Numbered from the stretch's first letter, positions 39,248 to 47,031 are shown. The stretch is 50,037 nt of DNA from Nocardia acididurans (GCF_016741815.1 NZ_JAERRJ010000025.1:1-50037), one strand, 5' to 3'. Numbers and translations are program-made. The notes: generated from the letters alone by a model not told the origin.

Positions 39248-39369
39248 TCCGAGTGGGGGAGAACAGCGGAACGCCGGTCGGCTCACACTTCCCGGAGGGG
39301 GACGTACGGAAAGTGGAACCAACCGGCGTGCATCAGGCCGGCGCCTCGAAGACGGCCCGACGAGGGTGA

Positions 39370-39403
39370 CCGGCCGACCCGGGATGAGGGACCGGGCGGC
39401 CGG
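39370..39403 (-). terminator. Stem-loop downstream of sigB
   Basis: CCGGCCG and CCGG blocks at 39370-39380 pair with CCGGGCGGCCGG at 39392-39403, with one bulge and a loop of about 8-10 nt. It begins 9 bp after the sigB stop. There is no T-run. Confidence 0.5.
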
Positions 39404-39412
39404 ACGTGTGAA

Positions 39413-40381
39413 TCAGCTCGCGTAGGCGCGCAGGCGGTCGGCGCGCTCGCCCTTGCGGAGCTTGGACATGACCTCGCGCTCGATCTGGCGGACGCGCTCG
39501 CGGGAGAGACCGAAGAGCTTGCCGATCTGGTCGAGGGTGCGCGGCTGGCCGTCGTCGAGGCCGTAGCGCAGGCGGATGACCTGCTGTTCGCGCTCGTCGA
39601 GGGTGGCCAGCACGACGCGGACGTCGCGGTGCAGCAGTCCGGCGATGACCGCGGACTCGGCCGAGGTGGCCTCGGAGTCCTCGATGAAATCGCCGAGCGG
39701 GGCCTCTTCGTCATTGCCGACCGGCATATCCAGCGATACCGGGTCGCGGCTGTGGTCGAGCAGATCGGCGATCTTCTCCACCGGAATGCCGGACTCGCGG
39801 GCCAGTTCCGCGTCGGTGGCCTCGCGGCCGAGCTGCTGATGCAGTTCGCGCTTGATGCGGGCCAGCTTGTTCACCTGTTCGACCAGGTGGACGGGCAGGC
39901 GGATGGTGCGGGACTGGTCGGCCATGCCGCGGGTGATGGCCTGACGGATCCACCAGGTGGCGTACGTCGAGAACTTGAAGCCCTTGGTGTAGTCGAACTT
40001 CTCCATCGCGCGGATGAGCCCGAGGTTGCCCTCCTGGATGAGATCCAGCAGCGGCATGCCGCGTCCGGTGTAGCGCTTGGCCAGCGAGACCACGAGGCGG
40101 AGATTGGCTTCCAGCAGATGCTGGCGGGCCGCCTGACCTTCGCGGACCAGGATCGCGAGATCCTTCTTCTTGGCCGCGGACAGACGTTTGCTCGTCTCCA
40201 GCAGGTGCTGCGCGTAGAGGCCCGCCTCGATGCGCTTGGCCAGCTCGACCTCGTCGGCGGCCGTGAGCAGCGCCGTCTTGCCGATCCCGTTCAGGTACAC
40301 GCGTACCAGGTCGGCGGCGGGGCTCTGGGCGTCGAGGTCCTGTTCGCTGGTGCGCACGTCAGTGGTGGCGGGGCTTGTCAT
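39413..40381 (-). CDS. sigB: RNA polymerase sigma factor SigB (group 2)
   Basis: The 322-residue sigma-70 factor has region 1.2 (DLVRVYLNGIGKTALLTAAD), 2.1-2.4 (ANLRLVVSLAKRYTGRGMPL, LDLIQEGNLGLIRAMEKFDY, GFKFSTYATWWIRQAITRGM), 3 (RTIRLPVHLVEQVNKLARIK) and 4.2 (DQIGKLFGLSRERVRQIERE). It lacks the long acidic region 1.1 of SigA, matching mycobacterial SigB, a stress and stationary-phase factor. ATG 40381 has AGGAGG upstream. A GGGAAC-N17-CGTTGA promoter lies about 35-60 bp upstream, so ECF factors of the SigE/SigH type probably control it. In M. tuberculosis sigB sits next to ideR; here about 15 kb separates them. Confidence 0.95.
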   Translation of the reverse strand: MTSPATTDVRTSEQDLDAQSPAADLVRVYLNGIGKTALLTAADEVELAKRIEAGLYAQHLLETSKRLSAAKKKDLAILVREGQAARQHLLEANLRLVVSLAKRYTGRGMPLLDLIQEGNLGLIRAMEKFDYTKGFKFSTYATWWIRQAITRGMADQSRTIRLPVHLVEQVNKLARIKRELHQQLGREATDAELARESGIPVEKIADLLDHSRDPVSLDMPVGNDEEAPLGDFIEDSEATSAESAVIAGLLHRDVRVVLATLDEREQQVIRLRYGLDDGQPRTLDQIGKLFGLSRERVRQIEREVMSKLRKGERADRLRAYAS

Positions 40382-40414
40382 GACTTGCCTCCTGTCGGTG
40401 GTGTCTCGCTCCGT

Positions 40415-40443
40415 TCAACGGACCCGACATCAGGAAAGTTCCC
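40415..40443 (-). promoter_or_regulatory. ECF (SigH/SigE-type) promoter of sigB
   Basis: On the minus strand GGGAAC (40438-40443) and CGTTGA (40415-40420) are exactly 17 bp apart. This matches the GGAAC/GTT consensus of mycobacterial SigH/SigE promoters, including the known stress promoter of sigB. The start of transcription should fall near 40408, giving a leader of about 27 nt with AGGAGG. Confidence 0.8.
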
Positions 40444-40740
40444 CGGCATGGCCGTCATAAACCGGTTCTGAGCTGCGGTTTTTACGGTGCACGTCTGAGA
40501 AGTTCCTGAGAAGGGCGCGTTGTCGGGAACGCGTGCCGTGCGGTGGTGGTCGTCGGTTTCCGGTCGGTAGCCATCGCTGATCTCGAACTGTGGAGTGCGG
40601 CAATGAAATACATGTCAATGGGCCCTGCCCGGCCGTCGTCCTTCACGTGCCCGATGCAACGATGCGCAGGTCATCGGCATTCCCCACACGCGAGCGATGC
40701 AATCTCGTGTTGTGATACAGATCACCCGGTCGGAGCATGG
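40444..40740. other. Intergenic region upstream of sigB with a CRP/GlxR-like site (40712-40727)
   Basis: No gene with coding character is visible between the sigB promoter and the terminator of the methyltransferase. TGTGATACAGATCACC at 40712-40727 is close to the TGTGA-N6-TCACA consensus of CRP and the actinobacterial GlxR/Rv3676 regulators. It lies about 270 bp upstream of the sigB promoter, far for direct control, so an unrecognised promoter or small RNA may lie between. Confidence 0.45.
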
Positions 40741-40772
40741 AAAAGGCCGCCGGGCAGGATGCTCGGCGGCCT
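40741..40772 (-). terminator. Rho-independent terminator of the methyltransferase gene
   Basis: AGGCCGCCG (40744-40752) pairs with CGGCGGCCT (40764-40772) around an 11-nt loop. On the minus strand the stem ends in a TTTT run. Confidence 0.75.
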
Positions 40773-40830
40773 CTGGGAGTGGACTCGGGTTTCCGGGGCA
40801 GGGGGTTCCCCGATCCGGCGGGCGGAAACG

Positions 40831-42348
40831 TTATGCGGGAGTGATCAGTCCGTGCCGGACCAGCCCGGCCACGACGGTCAGGGCGGCGGCCTCGAATTCA
40901 GGGGTGGCGGCGTCACCGGTCTCACCGAAGGCGAGGAGTTCGACGAGTTCGCGCAGCGGCAGGCCGTCCGGGCGCATACCGGCGAGCAGGGCGGCGATGG
41001 AATCGTCCACCTCGTGCTGCCAGCGCGGGCCGTCACCGCGGTGCAGCCGGGCCACGCGCTGCTCCCAGCCGTCCGGGCCCGGCAGGTAGACGCGTTCGAG
41101 TGCGGTGGCCGGGTGCACGGTGTAGCGGGCCGACAGGGCGATGTCGTTGTCCGCGGCCACGGCGCGCAGCCAGGCCGAACGCTCGAAGTAGCGGGTGGCC
41201 TCGTCGCCCAGCGGATCGTCGAAACCGTGGGTGAGGTCCTCGGCGAGCAGTTCGGTGGGACCGTCGATATCGCGGAGATAGACGAATCCGAACCCGATGC
41301 CCTCGACCTCGGCGGCGTCGAAGGCGTCCAGCCAGCGTTCGGCCCGCGCCTGCGCCTCGGGCTCGCGCGGATCCAATCCGGCGTCGCGCAGCCAGGTTCC
41401 GACATAGAGGGCGGGATCGGCGATATCGCGCTGCACGATCCAGGCGTCCACGCCGTGGTCGGGCAGCCAGCTCGCGACGCGGGTGCGCCAGTCCTGTCCT
41501 TCTATATGCACCCAGGAGGCGAGCATGGCGGCGGTGCCGCCCGGATTCAAAAGACCGGGCGCGCGCGAGATCACGAGTTCACTCGCGCCGTCCAGGGCCA
41601 GGCCGGAGTCGCGGTAGGTGTGCTCGACGCGGGCCGGGCCCACCACGAACGGGGGATTGGCGACGATCCGATCGAAACGGCGACCCGCCACCGGCTCGAA
41701 CCAGGAGCCTTGCAGCAGTTCGATATCCAGCCCGTTGAGCGCGGCCGTGGCCTCGGCCAGCCAGAGTGCGCGGGCGTTGAGATCGGTGCCGGTGATCGTG
41801 CTGCCGTAGGAGGCGGCGTGCACCGCCTGGACGCCGCAGCCGGTGCCGAGATCCAGGACGGTGCCGGTCTTTTCGGTCGGGGTGGCGCGCAGCAGGGACA
41901 GGGAGGCCTGGCCGACGCCGAGCACGTGGTCGGTGTCGAGGGCGCGGCGTCGCATGGAGTCGTCGAGATCGGAGAGCACCCAGCGGGTGCCGTGGCCGAG
42001 ATCGAGCGGCCGCAGGTCGAGGGCGGCGCGGACCTCGTCGCCGTCGCGCTCGAGCAGGCCGGCCGCGACCGCGCGGTCCAGGTCCAGCGGGGCCAGGGCC
42101 GCGGCCACCTCGCGGGCGGGCATCGGATCGCCGAGAAGTAGCAGGCGGATCAGGGTGCCGAGGTCACCGGCGTCGCGGGCGGCGCGGCGCACCGGTACCG
42201 GTTCGGAGCGGCCGAGGGCGGCGTGGGCCTCGTCGCCCAGGGCGTCGAGCAGGGTGTCGGCGTCGTATCCGACACGGGTGAGCGCCGCCCGTAGGTCGGG
42301 GGCGAGGTCGGCGAGCAGGGACGAGGCGGTCGTCTGGTTCGTCGGCAT
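40831..42348 (-). CDS. AdoMet-dependent methyltransferase (N5-Gln/RNA type)
   Basis: The 505-residue protein starts at ATG 42348 (MPTNQTTASSLLADLAPDLR). Residues about 1-140 are a helical N-terminal domain. About 145-330 is a class I methyltransferase with VLDLGTGCGVQAVHAASYGS (motif I), GTDLNARALWLAEATAALNG and the catalytic VANPPFVVGP. This NPPF motif is shared by HemK/PrmC and RsmC-type enzymes, which methylate planar amide or amino groups. The C-terminal 170 residues are an actinobacterial extension. The target is unknown, with ribosomal RNA or release factors as family precedents. It is divergent from the Fo gene cluster. Confidence 0.88.
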   Translation of the reverse strand: MPTNQTTASSLLADLAPDLRAALTRVGYDADTLLDALGDEAHAALGRSEPVPVRRAARDAGDLGTLIRLLLLGDPMPAREVAAALAPLDLDRAVAAGLLERDGDEVRAALDLRPLDLGHGTRWVLSDLDDSMRRRALDTDHVLGVGQASLSLLRATPTEKTGTVLDLGTGCGVQAVHAASYGSTITGTDLNARALWLAEATAALNGLDIELLQGSWFEPVAGRRFDRIVANPPFVVGPARVEHTYRDSGLALDGASELVISRAPGLLNPGGTAAMLASWVHIEGQDWRTRVASWLPDHGVDAWIVQRDIADPALYVGTWLRDAGLDPREPEAQARAERWLDAFDAAEVEGIGFGFVYLRDIDGPTELLAEDLTHGFDDPLGDEATRYFERSAWLRAVAADNDIALSARYTVHPATALERVYLPGPDGWEQRVARLHRGDGPRWQHEVDDSIAALLAGMRPDGLPLRELVELLAFGETGDAATPEFEAAALTVVAGLVRHGLITPA

Positions 42349-42687
42349 GACAGAGAACTCTGCCACCGCAACCTCACCGCATCCCGACGCGGCCCCCCGG
42401 TTGGCCGGGGGGAGCCGGGCGTGGCCGCCGGGGGACCGGCGACCAATTAGCAAAGAACCGACCATTTCGTATATGTGGAGACATATATTTCGCATGCCTG
42501 GAATCGGCGACGATTCTCGATAGTACCTGTAAGTAAGTGCAACGACTTGGTAAGGTGAAGGTAAATAGTTGTGCGGCAGTGACATCCGGAGAATGTCGCT
42601 GAAACATCGCCGAATCTGTTTCCCTCCCTTTCAAGATCAAAAATTCGAAGATCAGAATTGTTGCCCCACAAGAAGGTTGGTCTGTGT
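42349..42687. other. AT-rich leader region upstream of the Fo cluster, with an inverted repeat
   Basis: This stretch between the divergent methyltransferase and atpI-like genes becomes notably AT-rich from about 42,450. It holds the perfect dyad TATATGT (42470-42476) with ACATATA (42481-42487), the weaker dyad GACAT/ATGTC at about 42,580-42,597, and a direct repeat AAGATCA (42633 and 42648). These are candidate regulator sites. I could not assign a convincing -35/-10 pair. No gene with normal codon bias is present. Confidence 0.5.
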
Positions 42688-42744
42688 ATGCTCCGATCAA
42701 CTAAGGCCCACTACGAGGTGGACGACGGCAAGGCGGTGTCGTAG
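42688..42744 (+). CDS. Possible 18-codon ORF abutting the atpI-like gene
   Basis: ATG 42688 opens an 18-residue frame (MLRSTKAHYEVDDGKAVS) that stops with TAG immediately before the GTG of the atpI-like gene. AGAAGG lies 11 nt upstream, a little far. The abutting stop and start would allow translational coupling. It could be a leader peptide, or translation of atpI may use another start. Evidence is slight. Confidence 0.35.
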   Translation: MLRSTKAHYEVDDGKAVS

Positions 42745-43125
42745 GTGGACGTCAACAAGCGGTTGATGCGTCGCACGGGCGCAATTGCGGCCGTGCTCGG
42801 TGCATTGGCTTTGATGGCTACGGGTTCGCTGGATCGGTTGTTGCTGGGTGTTTTCATGTGCGCCGGACTGGGATTGGGCTGGTTGAACGCGCAAGTCACC
42901 TGGCTGTCCATTGTTCGAATAACCGATGCGGAAACTCCGAGTAAGCAGAAGCTCGCCATGTCCGCGGCGGCGCGACTGGTCCTCATCACCGCGCTCGCCA
43001 TCCTCGTCGCCATCTTCACCCGGCCCAACGGGATCGGAATCTTCTTCGGGCTGGCCGTCTTCCAGATCGTGCTGGTACTCCACACCGTTGTGCCCGAGCT
43101 GAAAGGGCTTCGACAGCAATCATGA
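42745..43125 (+). CDS. AtpI-like membrane protein of ATP synthase operons
   Basis: The 126-residue protein starts at GTG 42745. It has four predicted membrane helices: about 12-27 (AIAAVLGALALMATG), 31-55 (LLLGVFMCAGLGLGW), 72-92 (ARLVLITALAILVAIF) and 96-117 (GIGIFFGLAVFQIVLVLHTV). Layout, length and the FRP/TRPxGxGxxFGLAxFQ block match the small protein encoded first in mycobacterial atp operons (Rv1303-like), thought to help assemble the c-ring. Its stop overlaps the a-subunit start (ATGA), so it is the first gene of the coupled Fo cluster. Confidence 0.85.
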   Translation: MDVNKRLMRRTGAIAAVLGALALMATGSLDRLLLGVFMCAGLGLGWLNAQVTWLSIVRITDAETPSKQKLAMSAAARLVLITALAILVAIFTRPNGIGIFFGLAVFQIVLVLHTVVPELKGLRQQS

Positions 43126-43907
43126 GCTATTCCGTGGTACCGATCGCCCACGCGGGCGATCCCGTCGGCCTGCTCGCCGCCGAAGAGTCCAAAATCCATG
43201 TCGGCGAATACATGCAGGCCCACCTGTGGGGCATGACCTTCAATGTCGACACCATCGTCTCCACGGCGGTGGCGGCGATCATCGTGCTCGCGCTGGCCTT
43301 CTACCTGCGCGTGAAGATCACCTCCGGCGTGCCCAACGGCGTGCAGTTGTTCTTCGAGGCCGTCACGGTACAGATGCGCAATCAGGTCGAGAGCGCCATC
43401 GGCATGAAGGTCGCGCCCTTCGCCCTGCCGCTCGCGGTGACACTGTTCGTCTATATCCTGCTGTCCAATTGGCTGTCGGTACTGCCGGTGCAGTACGGTG
43501 CCGGTGAATTGGTGAAACCGCCCGCGTCGGATGTCAACTTCGTCTTCGCGCTGGCACTGTTCGTCTTCGTCTTCTACCAACTCGCCGGTGTGTGGCGACG
43601 CGGCGCGGGCGGCCACGCCAAGCAATTGCTCAAAGGCCATACCGGCTGGGGCCCGATGATCTTCATCAATGTCATCGAGGAAGTAGCCAAACCGATTTCA
43701 CTGTCGTTGCGATTGTTCGGCAACATGTTCGCCGGCACGGTGATGATCTCGGTGATCACCCTGTTCCCCTTCTGGATCAGCTGGGGGCCGAATGCGGTGT
43801 GGAAGCTGTTCGACATGTTCGTCGGGCTCATCCAGGCCTTCATCTTCTCCCTGCTGACCATTCTGTACTTCAGCCAGTCGATGTCGGTGGAACACGAAAA
43901 GCACTGA
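43122..43907 (+). CDS. atpB: ATP synthase Fo subunit a
   Basis: The 261-residue protein is the proton-channel subunit. It has five to six membrane helices and the essential Arg197 in PISLSLRLFGNMFAGTVM, with EEVAKP just before it. NGVQLFFEAVTVQMRNQVES, then AIGMKVAPFALPLAVTLFVY and the C-terminal FVGLIQAFIFSLLTILYFSQ match mycobacterial AtpB closely. Nothing suggests inactivation. It overlaps the atpI-like gene by 4 bp and is followed 46 bp later by the c subunit. It appears as part of an Fo-only set, because no F1 genes follow. Confidence 0.95.
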   Translation: MSYSVVPIAHAGDPVGLLAAEESKIHVGEYMQAHLWGMTFNVDTIVSTAVAAIIVLALAFYLRVKITSGVPNGVQLFFEAVTVQMRNQVESAIGMKVAPFALPLAVTLFVYILLSNWLSVLPVQYGAGELVKPPASDVNFVFALALFVFVFYQLAGVWRRGAGGHAKQLLKGHTGWGPMIFINVIEEVAKPISLSLRLFGNMFAGTVMISVITLFPFWISWGPNAVWKLFDMFVGLIQAFIFSLLTILYFSQSMSVEHEKH

Positions 43908-43953
43908 CGGCAGGCTCGATCCGTTTCGAATCGTCTCGATAAGGAAGTGAACA

Positions 43954-44202
43954 ATGGAAACTGCGACCATCGTCCAAGGCGCGCTGATCGGTGGCGGCCT
44001 GATCATGGCGGGTGGCGCCATCGGCGCCGGCATCGGTGACGGTCTCGCCGGTGCGGCCCTGATCAACGGCGTGGCCCGCCAGCCCGAGGCCGAAGGCAAG
44101 CTGCGCGTCAACTTCTTCCTGACCGTCGGTCTGGTCGAGGCGGCCTACTTCATCAACCTGGCGTTCATGGCTCTGTTCGTCTTCGCCACCCCCGGTAAGT
44201 AA
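43954..44202 (+). CDS. atpE: ATP synthase Fo subunit c (proteolipid)
   Basis: The 82-residue hairpin protein has helix 1 (GALIGGGLIMAGGAIGAGIG), the polar loop ARQPEAEGKLR, and helix 2 with the ion-binding carboxylate Glu62 (TVGLVEAAYFINLAFMALFV). The GLVEAAYFI segment is the same as in mycobacteria and forms the bedaquiline site there. AAGGAAGTGAAC precedes ATG 43954. All features for a functional rotor ring are present. Confidence 0.96.
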   Translation: METATIVQGALIGGGLIMAGGAIGAGIGDGLAGAALINGVARQPEAEGKLRVNFFLTVGLVEAAYFINLAFMALFVFATPGK

Positions 44203-44207
44203 TCGAT

Positions 44208-44714
44208 ATGCCGCCCGGAACAGATGTGGTCGCGCAGGAGAATTTCCTCATTCCCAATGCGACCTTCTTCGTCGAGTTGGCGATCTTCATGATCGTGCTC
44301 GGAGTCATCTGGTTCTTCGTCGTTCCTCCGATCCGAAAGGTATTGGAGGAACGCGAGAAGCGGGTCAACGAGACCACGGCGACCGCCAAGGAGGCCGCGG
44401 AGATCTTCGCCGAGGCCGAGGCCCGCTACAACACCGCGCTGGAGCAAGCCCGCACGGAAGCGGCCGAGATCCGCAACCAGGCACGCGCCGAGGGCCGCGC
44501 GATTCTCGACGAACTGCGCGGCGAAGCCCAGCAGGAAGCCGATCAGATCGTCGCCGAGACGACAGCGCACCTGCGCGCCGACGCCGACCAGGTCGCCGCC
44601 GAACTACGTGAATCCGTCGAACCGCTCGCTCACGATCTCGCCGGACGCATGCTCGGCAAGAACGGCCGTACCCGGACAAGCGCCGGCCATCAGAGAGGAC
44701 AGGGCTCGTCGTGA
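44208..44714 (+). CDS. atpF: ATP synthase Fo subunit b
   Basis: The 168-residue protein has one N-terminal membrane helix (FFVELAIFMIVLGVIWFFVV, after FLIPN, as in mycobacterial AtpF) and a long charged amphipathic helix (about residues 45-155) forming the peripheral stalk coiled coil. The length is normal for the family. It starts 6 bp after the c-subunit stop and overlaps the next gene by 4 bp (GTGA). GTG 44226 is an alternative start. It should dimerise with the b' subunit encoded next. Confidence 0.93.
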   Translation: MPPGTDVVAQENFLIPNATFFVELAIFMIVLGVIWFFVVPPIRKVLEEREKRVNETTATAKEAAEIFAEAEARYNTALEQARTEAAEIRNQARAEGRAILDELRGEAQQEADQIVAETTAHLRADADQVAAELRESVEPLAHDLAGRMLGKNGRTRTSAGHQRGQGSS

Positions 44715-45289
44715 TTCGTACCAACGGCCTGCTCGCCGCCGAGGGCATCTACAACATCACCTGGGACTGGCCCATCTTCTTCAGCCAGCTCTTCGGTTTC
44801 GGTGTCATCGTGTGGTTCTTCTGGAAGTACATTCTCCCCCCGGTGAAGAAGGCCATGACCAAGGCACAGGGCACCGTCCAGAAGCAGCTGGAGGACAACG
44901 AACGAGCCGCCGACCGGCTCTTCGCCGCCAAGCAGAAGTACGACGACTCCGTCAAGGAGGCGCAGGCCGAACTGGAGCGGATGCGCGAGGAGGCCCGCGC
45001 CGACGCCGAGCACATCATCGAGCAGATGCGCCTCGCCGCGGCCGAAGAGGTGGAGCGGGTGCGCAAGGCGGGACGCGCACAGATCATGCAGTTCCGCCGG
45101 CAGCTCATCGCCGACCTGGAAGCCGATCTGTCGGCCGCCATGCTGGCCCTCGCCGAGGAGAAGATGCGCGAACAGGCCAGCTCCCCGCAGGCGCGGTCGG
45201 AGAGCATCGAGAAGTTCCTCGACGATCTCGAGGCGCTGGCCAACTCCACGACGGCCGCGCGGCCGGAGCCGCGGACCGGTTGGAACTGA
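44711..45289 (+). CDS. Peripheral-stalk b' subunit, equivalent to the b-domain of AtpH without the delta domain
   Basis: The 192-residue protein starts at GTG 44711 in the atpF stop. A membrane helix (IFFSQLFGFGVIVWFFWKYI) and a long charged helix resemble the first 170 residues of mycobacterial AtpH, the b-delta fusion of about 445 residues. Shared blocks are QLFGFxVIV, ADRL and the ending EKFLDDLEAL, which aligns with the FLDQLDAM where the b-domain of AtpH ends. Here a short Pro/Arg-rich tail (ARPEPRTGWN) and TGA follow. No delta domain is found in any frame before the next gene. It is either an evolved stand-alone b' or a truncated AtpH; the tidy end favours the former. Confidence 0.88.
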   Translation: MIRTNGLLAAEGIYNITWDWPIFFSQLFGFGVIVWFFWKYILPPVKKAMTKAQGTVQKQLEDNERAADRLFAAKQKYDDSVKEAQAELERMREEARADAEHIIEQMRLAAAEEVERVRKAGRAQIMQFRRQLIADLEADLSAAMLALAEEKMREQASSPQARSESIEKFLDDLEALANSTTAARPEPRTGWN

Positions 45290-45296
45290 ACAGAAT

Positions 45297-46031
45297 TCAG
45301 GCCGGAACCCGGCCGGTCAGGCAGTACGGCTGACCGGCCGGGTCCGTCATGACGATCCAGTTGCGCTCCCGTTCGATGAGATGCGCGCCCAGCTTCTCGT
45401 GCCAGGTGGCGGTGGCCTCCCTGTCGGTGCAGGCCACGTCGATATGCGCCGACGTCGGCCGGTTCTCGCCGAGTCGCTGCAGCAGCAGTCGCAGCGGAAG
45501 CGCCGGACTCGCTGTCAACCGGGAGAATTCCGGCAGGCTGCCCGGCTCCCAGTGCCATCCGGTCAGTTCGGTCCAGAAGCGGACCTCGTCGTCGTAGGCG
45601 TCATTGCCGATATCCAGGCACACCTGGTCGAGCCGGGACTGATCACCGGCGGGACCTGTTACCCGCGACGGTAATTGGCGATCCTCGCCGTTCCGGCCCG
45701 CGGGAGTGTGGCAGAAGATCATGCCGTGCGGGGACTTCAGCACCATATAGTCCGGATTCTCCAGCACGAGCGTCGCACCGAGTTCGACCGCCCGCTCGGT
45801 CGCGGCGGCCACATCATCGACATCCAGATCCAGATGCACGCGCGGATCACTCGCCACCGCCTGCATTTTCACGCTCGGCGCACCGGAATCCGGTAGCAGC
45901 GTGACGAATTCGGAATTCGTGCCGCGCGCGGGGGACAGGCGGGTGCCGGTGACGGTCGTCCAGAACCGCGCCGATTCGTCGAAATGCGCTGCGGGACGGT
46001 CGAGGAAGGCCCAGAGCCATCGAACTGTCAT
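45297..46031 (-). CDS. Two-domain VOC (glyoxalase-like) protein
   Basis: The 244-residue product contains two tandem VOC domains. The first (about residues 1-115) has WLWAFLDRPAAHFDESARFW, RVHLDLDVDDVAAATERAVE and VLKSPHGMIFCHTP. The second (about 130-240) has RLDQVCLDIGNDAYDDEVRF, then WTELTGWHWEPGSLPEFSRL, SAHIDVACTD and IVMTDPAGQPYCLTGR. It resembles the glyoxalase-like proteins of actinobacteria with His/Glu metal sites, some involved in antibiotic resistance or degradation. The substrate is unknown. It ends 7 bp from the convergent b' gene. Confidence 0.88.
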   Translation of the reverse strand: MTVRWLWAFLDRPAAHFDESARFWTTVTGTRLSPARGTNSEFVTLLPDSGAPSVKMQAVASDPRVHLDLDVDDVAAATERAVELGATLVLENPDYMVLKSPHGMIFCHTPAGRNGEDRQLPSRVTGPAGDQSRLDQVCLDIGNDAYDDEVRFWTELTGWHWEPGSLPEFSRLTASPALPLRLLLQRLGENRPTSAHIDVACTDREATATWHEKLGAHLIERERNWIVMTDPAGQPYCLTGRVPA

Positions 46032-46065
46032 GCTGCTGCTCCCATCAGGTGCCGATCGTACGACG

Positions 46066-47031
46066 CTAGGCGCGCCGAAATGTCTTGCGGTAGGCCAGTG
46101 GTGACACTCCGACCTCGGAGCGCATGTGGTGCCGCAGGGATGCGGCCGTCCCCATGCCCGCCTTGCGCGCCACCTCGTCCACGCCCAGATCCGTGGCCTC
46201 CAGCAGATGACGGGCCTGGCGCACCCGCTGTTGCAATACCCAGGCGCCGGGAGCCATACCGGTTTCCGCCTTGAAGCGGCGGGTGAAGGTGCGCACGCTC
46301 ATACACGCGTGTGCGGCAAGGGAATTCAGATCCAGGTCGGCATCGAGGTGATGTAGCGCCCACAGCCGGGTCGGTGCGGTGCCCTCGACGCCGGGCTCGG
46401 GCACCTGACGGTCGATGAACTGCGATTGCCCGCCCTCGCGCCACGGCGGCACCACGCAATAGCGGGCCGAACGGTTGGCGGCGGCGCTGCCGTGATCGGT
46501 GCGGATCAGATGCAGGCACAGATCGATGCCCGCCGCGAGACCCGCTGCGGTCCAGACATTCTCGTCCTGGACGAACAACAGATTCTCGTCCAACCGGACA
46601 CGGGGATACAGCGAGCGGAACATATCGGCGAAGGACCAGTGCGTGGTGGCCCGGCGACCGTCCAGGATGCCCGCCGCGGCGAGGACGAACGCGCCCGTGC
46701 AGATCGACACGATGCGCGCCTGCGGACGGATGGTGCGCAGCGCCGCGGCGAGATCCGCGGGCAGCACACCCTGCGTGCGCGGGCCGGGGATCCGGGTGCC
46801 GGGCACGATCACGGTATCGGCCCGCGCGAGCAGTTCCGGCCCGTGATGCGGAATGAGCGTGAACCCCGTGGTGGCCTCGATCCCGGTGGTGCCCAGGCCA
46901 CAGATGCGCACGTCGTACAGCGGTTCGCCGGCGGCGTTCGCGGCCGACCCGAGCACCATCGACGGAATCGTGAGATCGAAGCCCACCACCGGTTCGACCG
47001 CGAGCACTGCCACCAGATGCGGTGTGGTCAT
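46066..47031 (-). CDS. GlxA-type AraC regulator with DJ-1/PfpI domain
   Basis: The 321-residue protein has an N-terminal DJ-1/PfpI-like domain (residues about 5-180). VAVLAVEPVVGFDLTIPSMV opens it, the Cys of IVSICTGAFVLAAAGILDGR lies at the nucleophile elbow, and ATTHWSFADM follows. The AraC domain is C-terminal (about 225-318; LNSLAAHACMSVRTFTRRFK and LGVDEVARKAGMGTAASLRH then HMRSEVGVSPLAYRKTFRR). Start ATG 47031 with GGGAGG. It is divergent from an MFS transporter gene, which it probably controls. The sensed molecule is unknown. Confidence 0.94.
   Translation of the reverse strand: MTTPHLVAVLAVEPVVGFDLTIPSMVLGSAANAAGEPLYDVRICGLGTTGIEATTGFTLIPHHGPELLARADTVIVPGTRIPGPRTQGVLPADLAAALRTIRPQARIVSICTGAFVLAAAGILDGRRATTHWSFADMFRSLYPRVRLDENLLFVQDENVWTAAGLAAGIDLCLHLIRTDHGSAAANRSARYCVVPPWREGGQSQFIDRQVPEPGVEGTAPTRLWALHHLDADLDLNSLAAHACMSVRTFTRRFKAETGMAPGAWVLQQRVRQARHLLEATDLGVDEVARKAGMGTAASLRHHMRSEVGVSPLAYRKTFRRA

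Noticed and set aside
42569..42766. 65-residue frame starting at GTG 42569 in the Fo leader
   Set aside because: Cys/Arg-rich with no codon bias, and it overlaps the start of the atpI-like gene in another frame.
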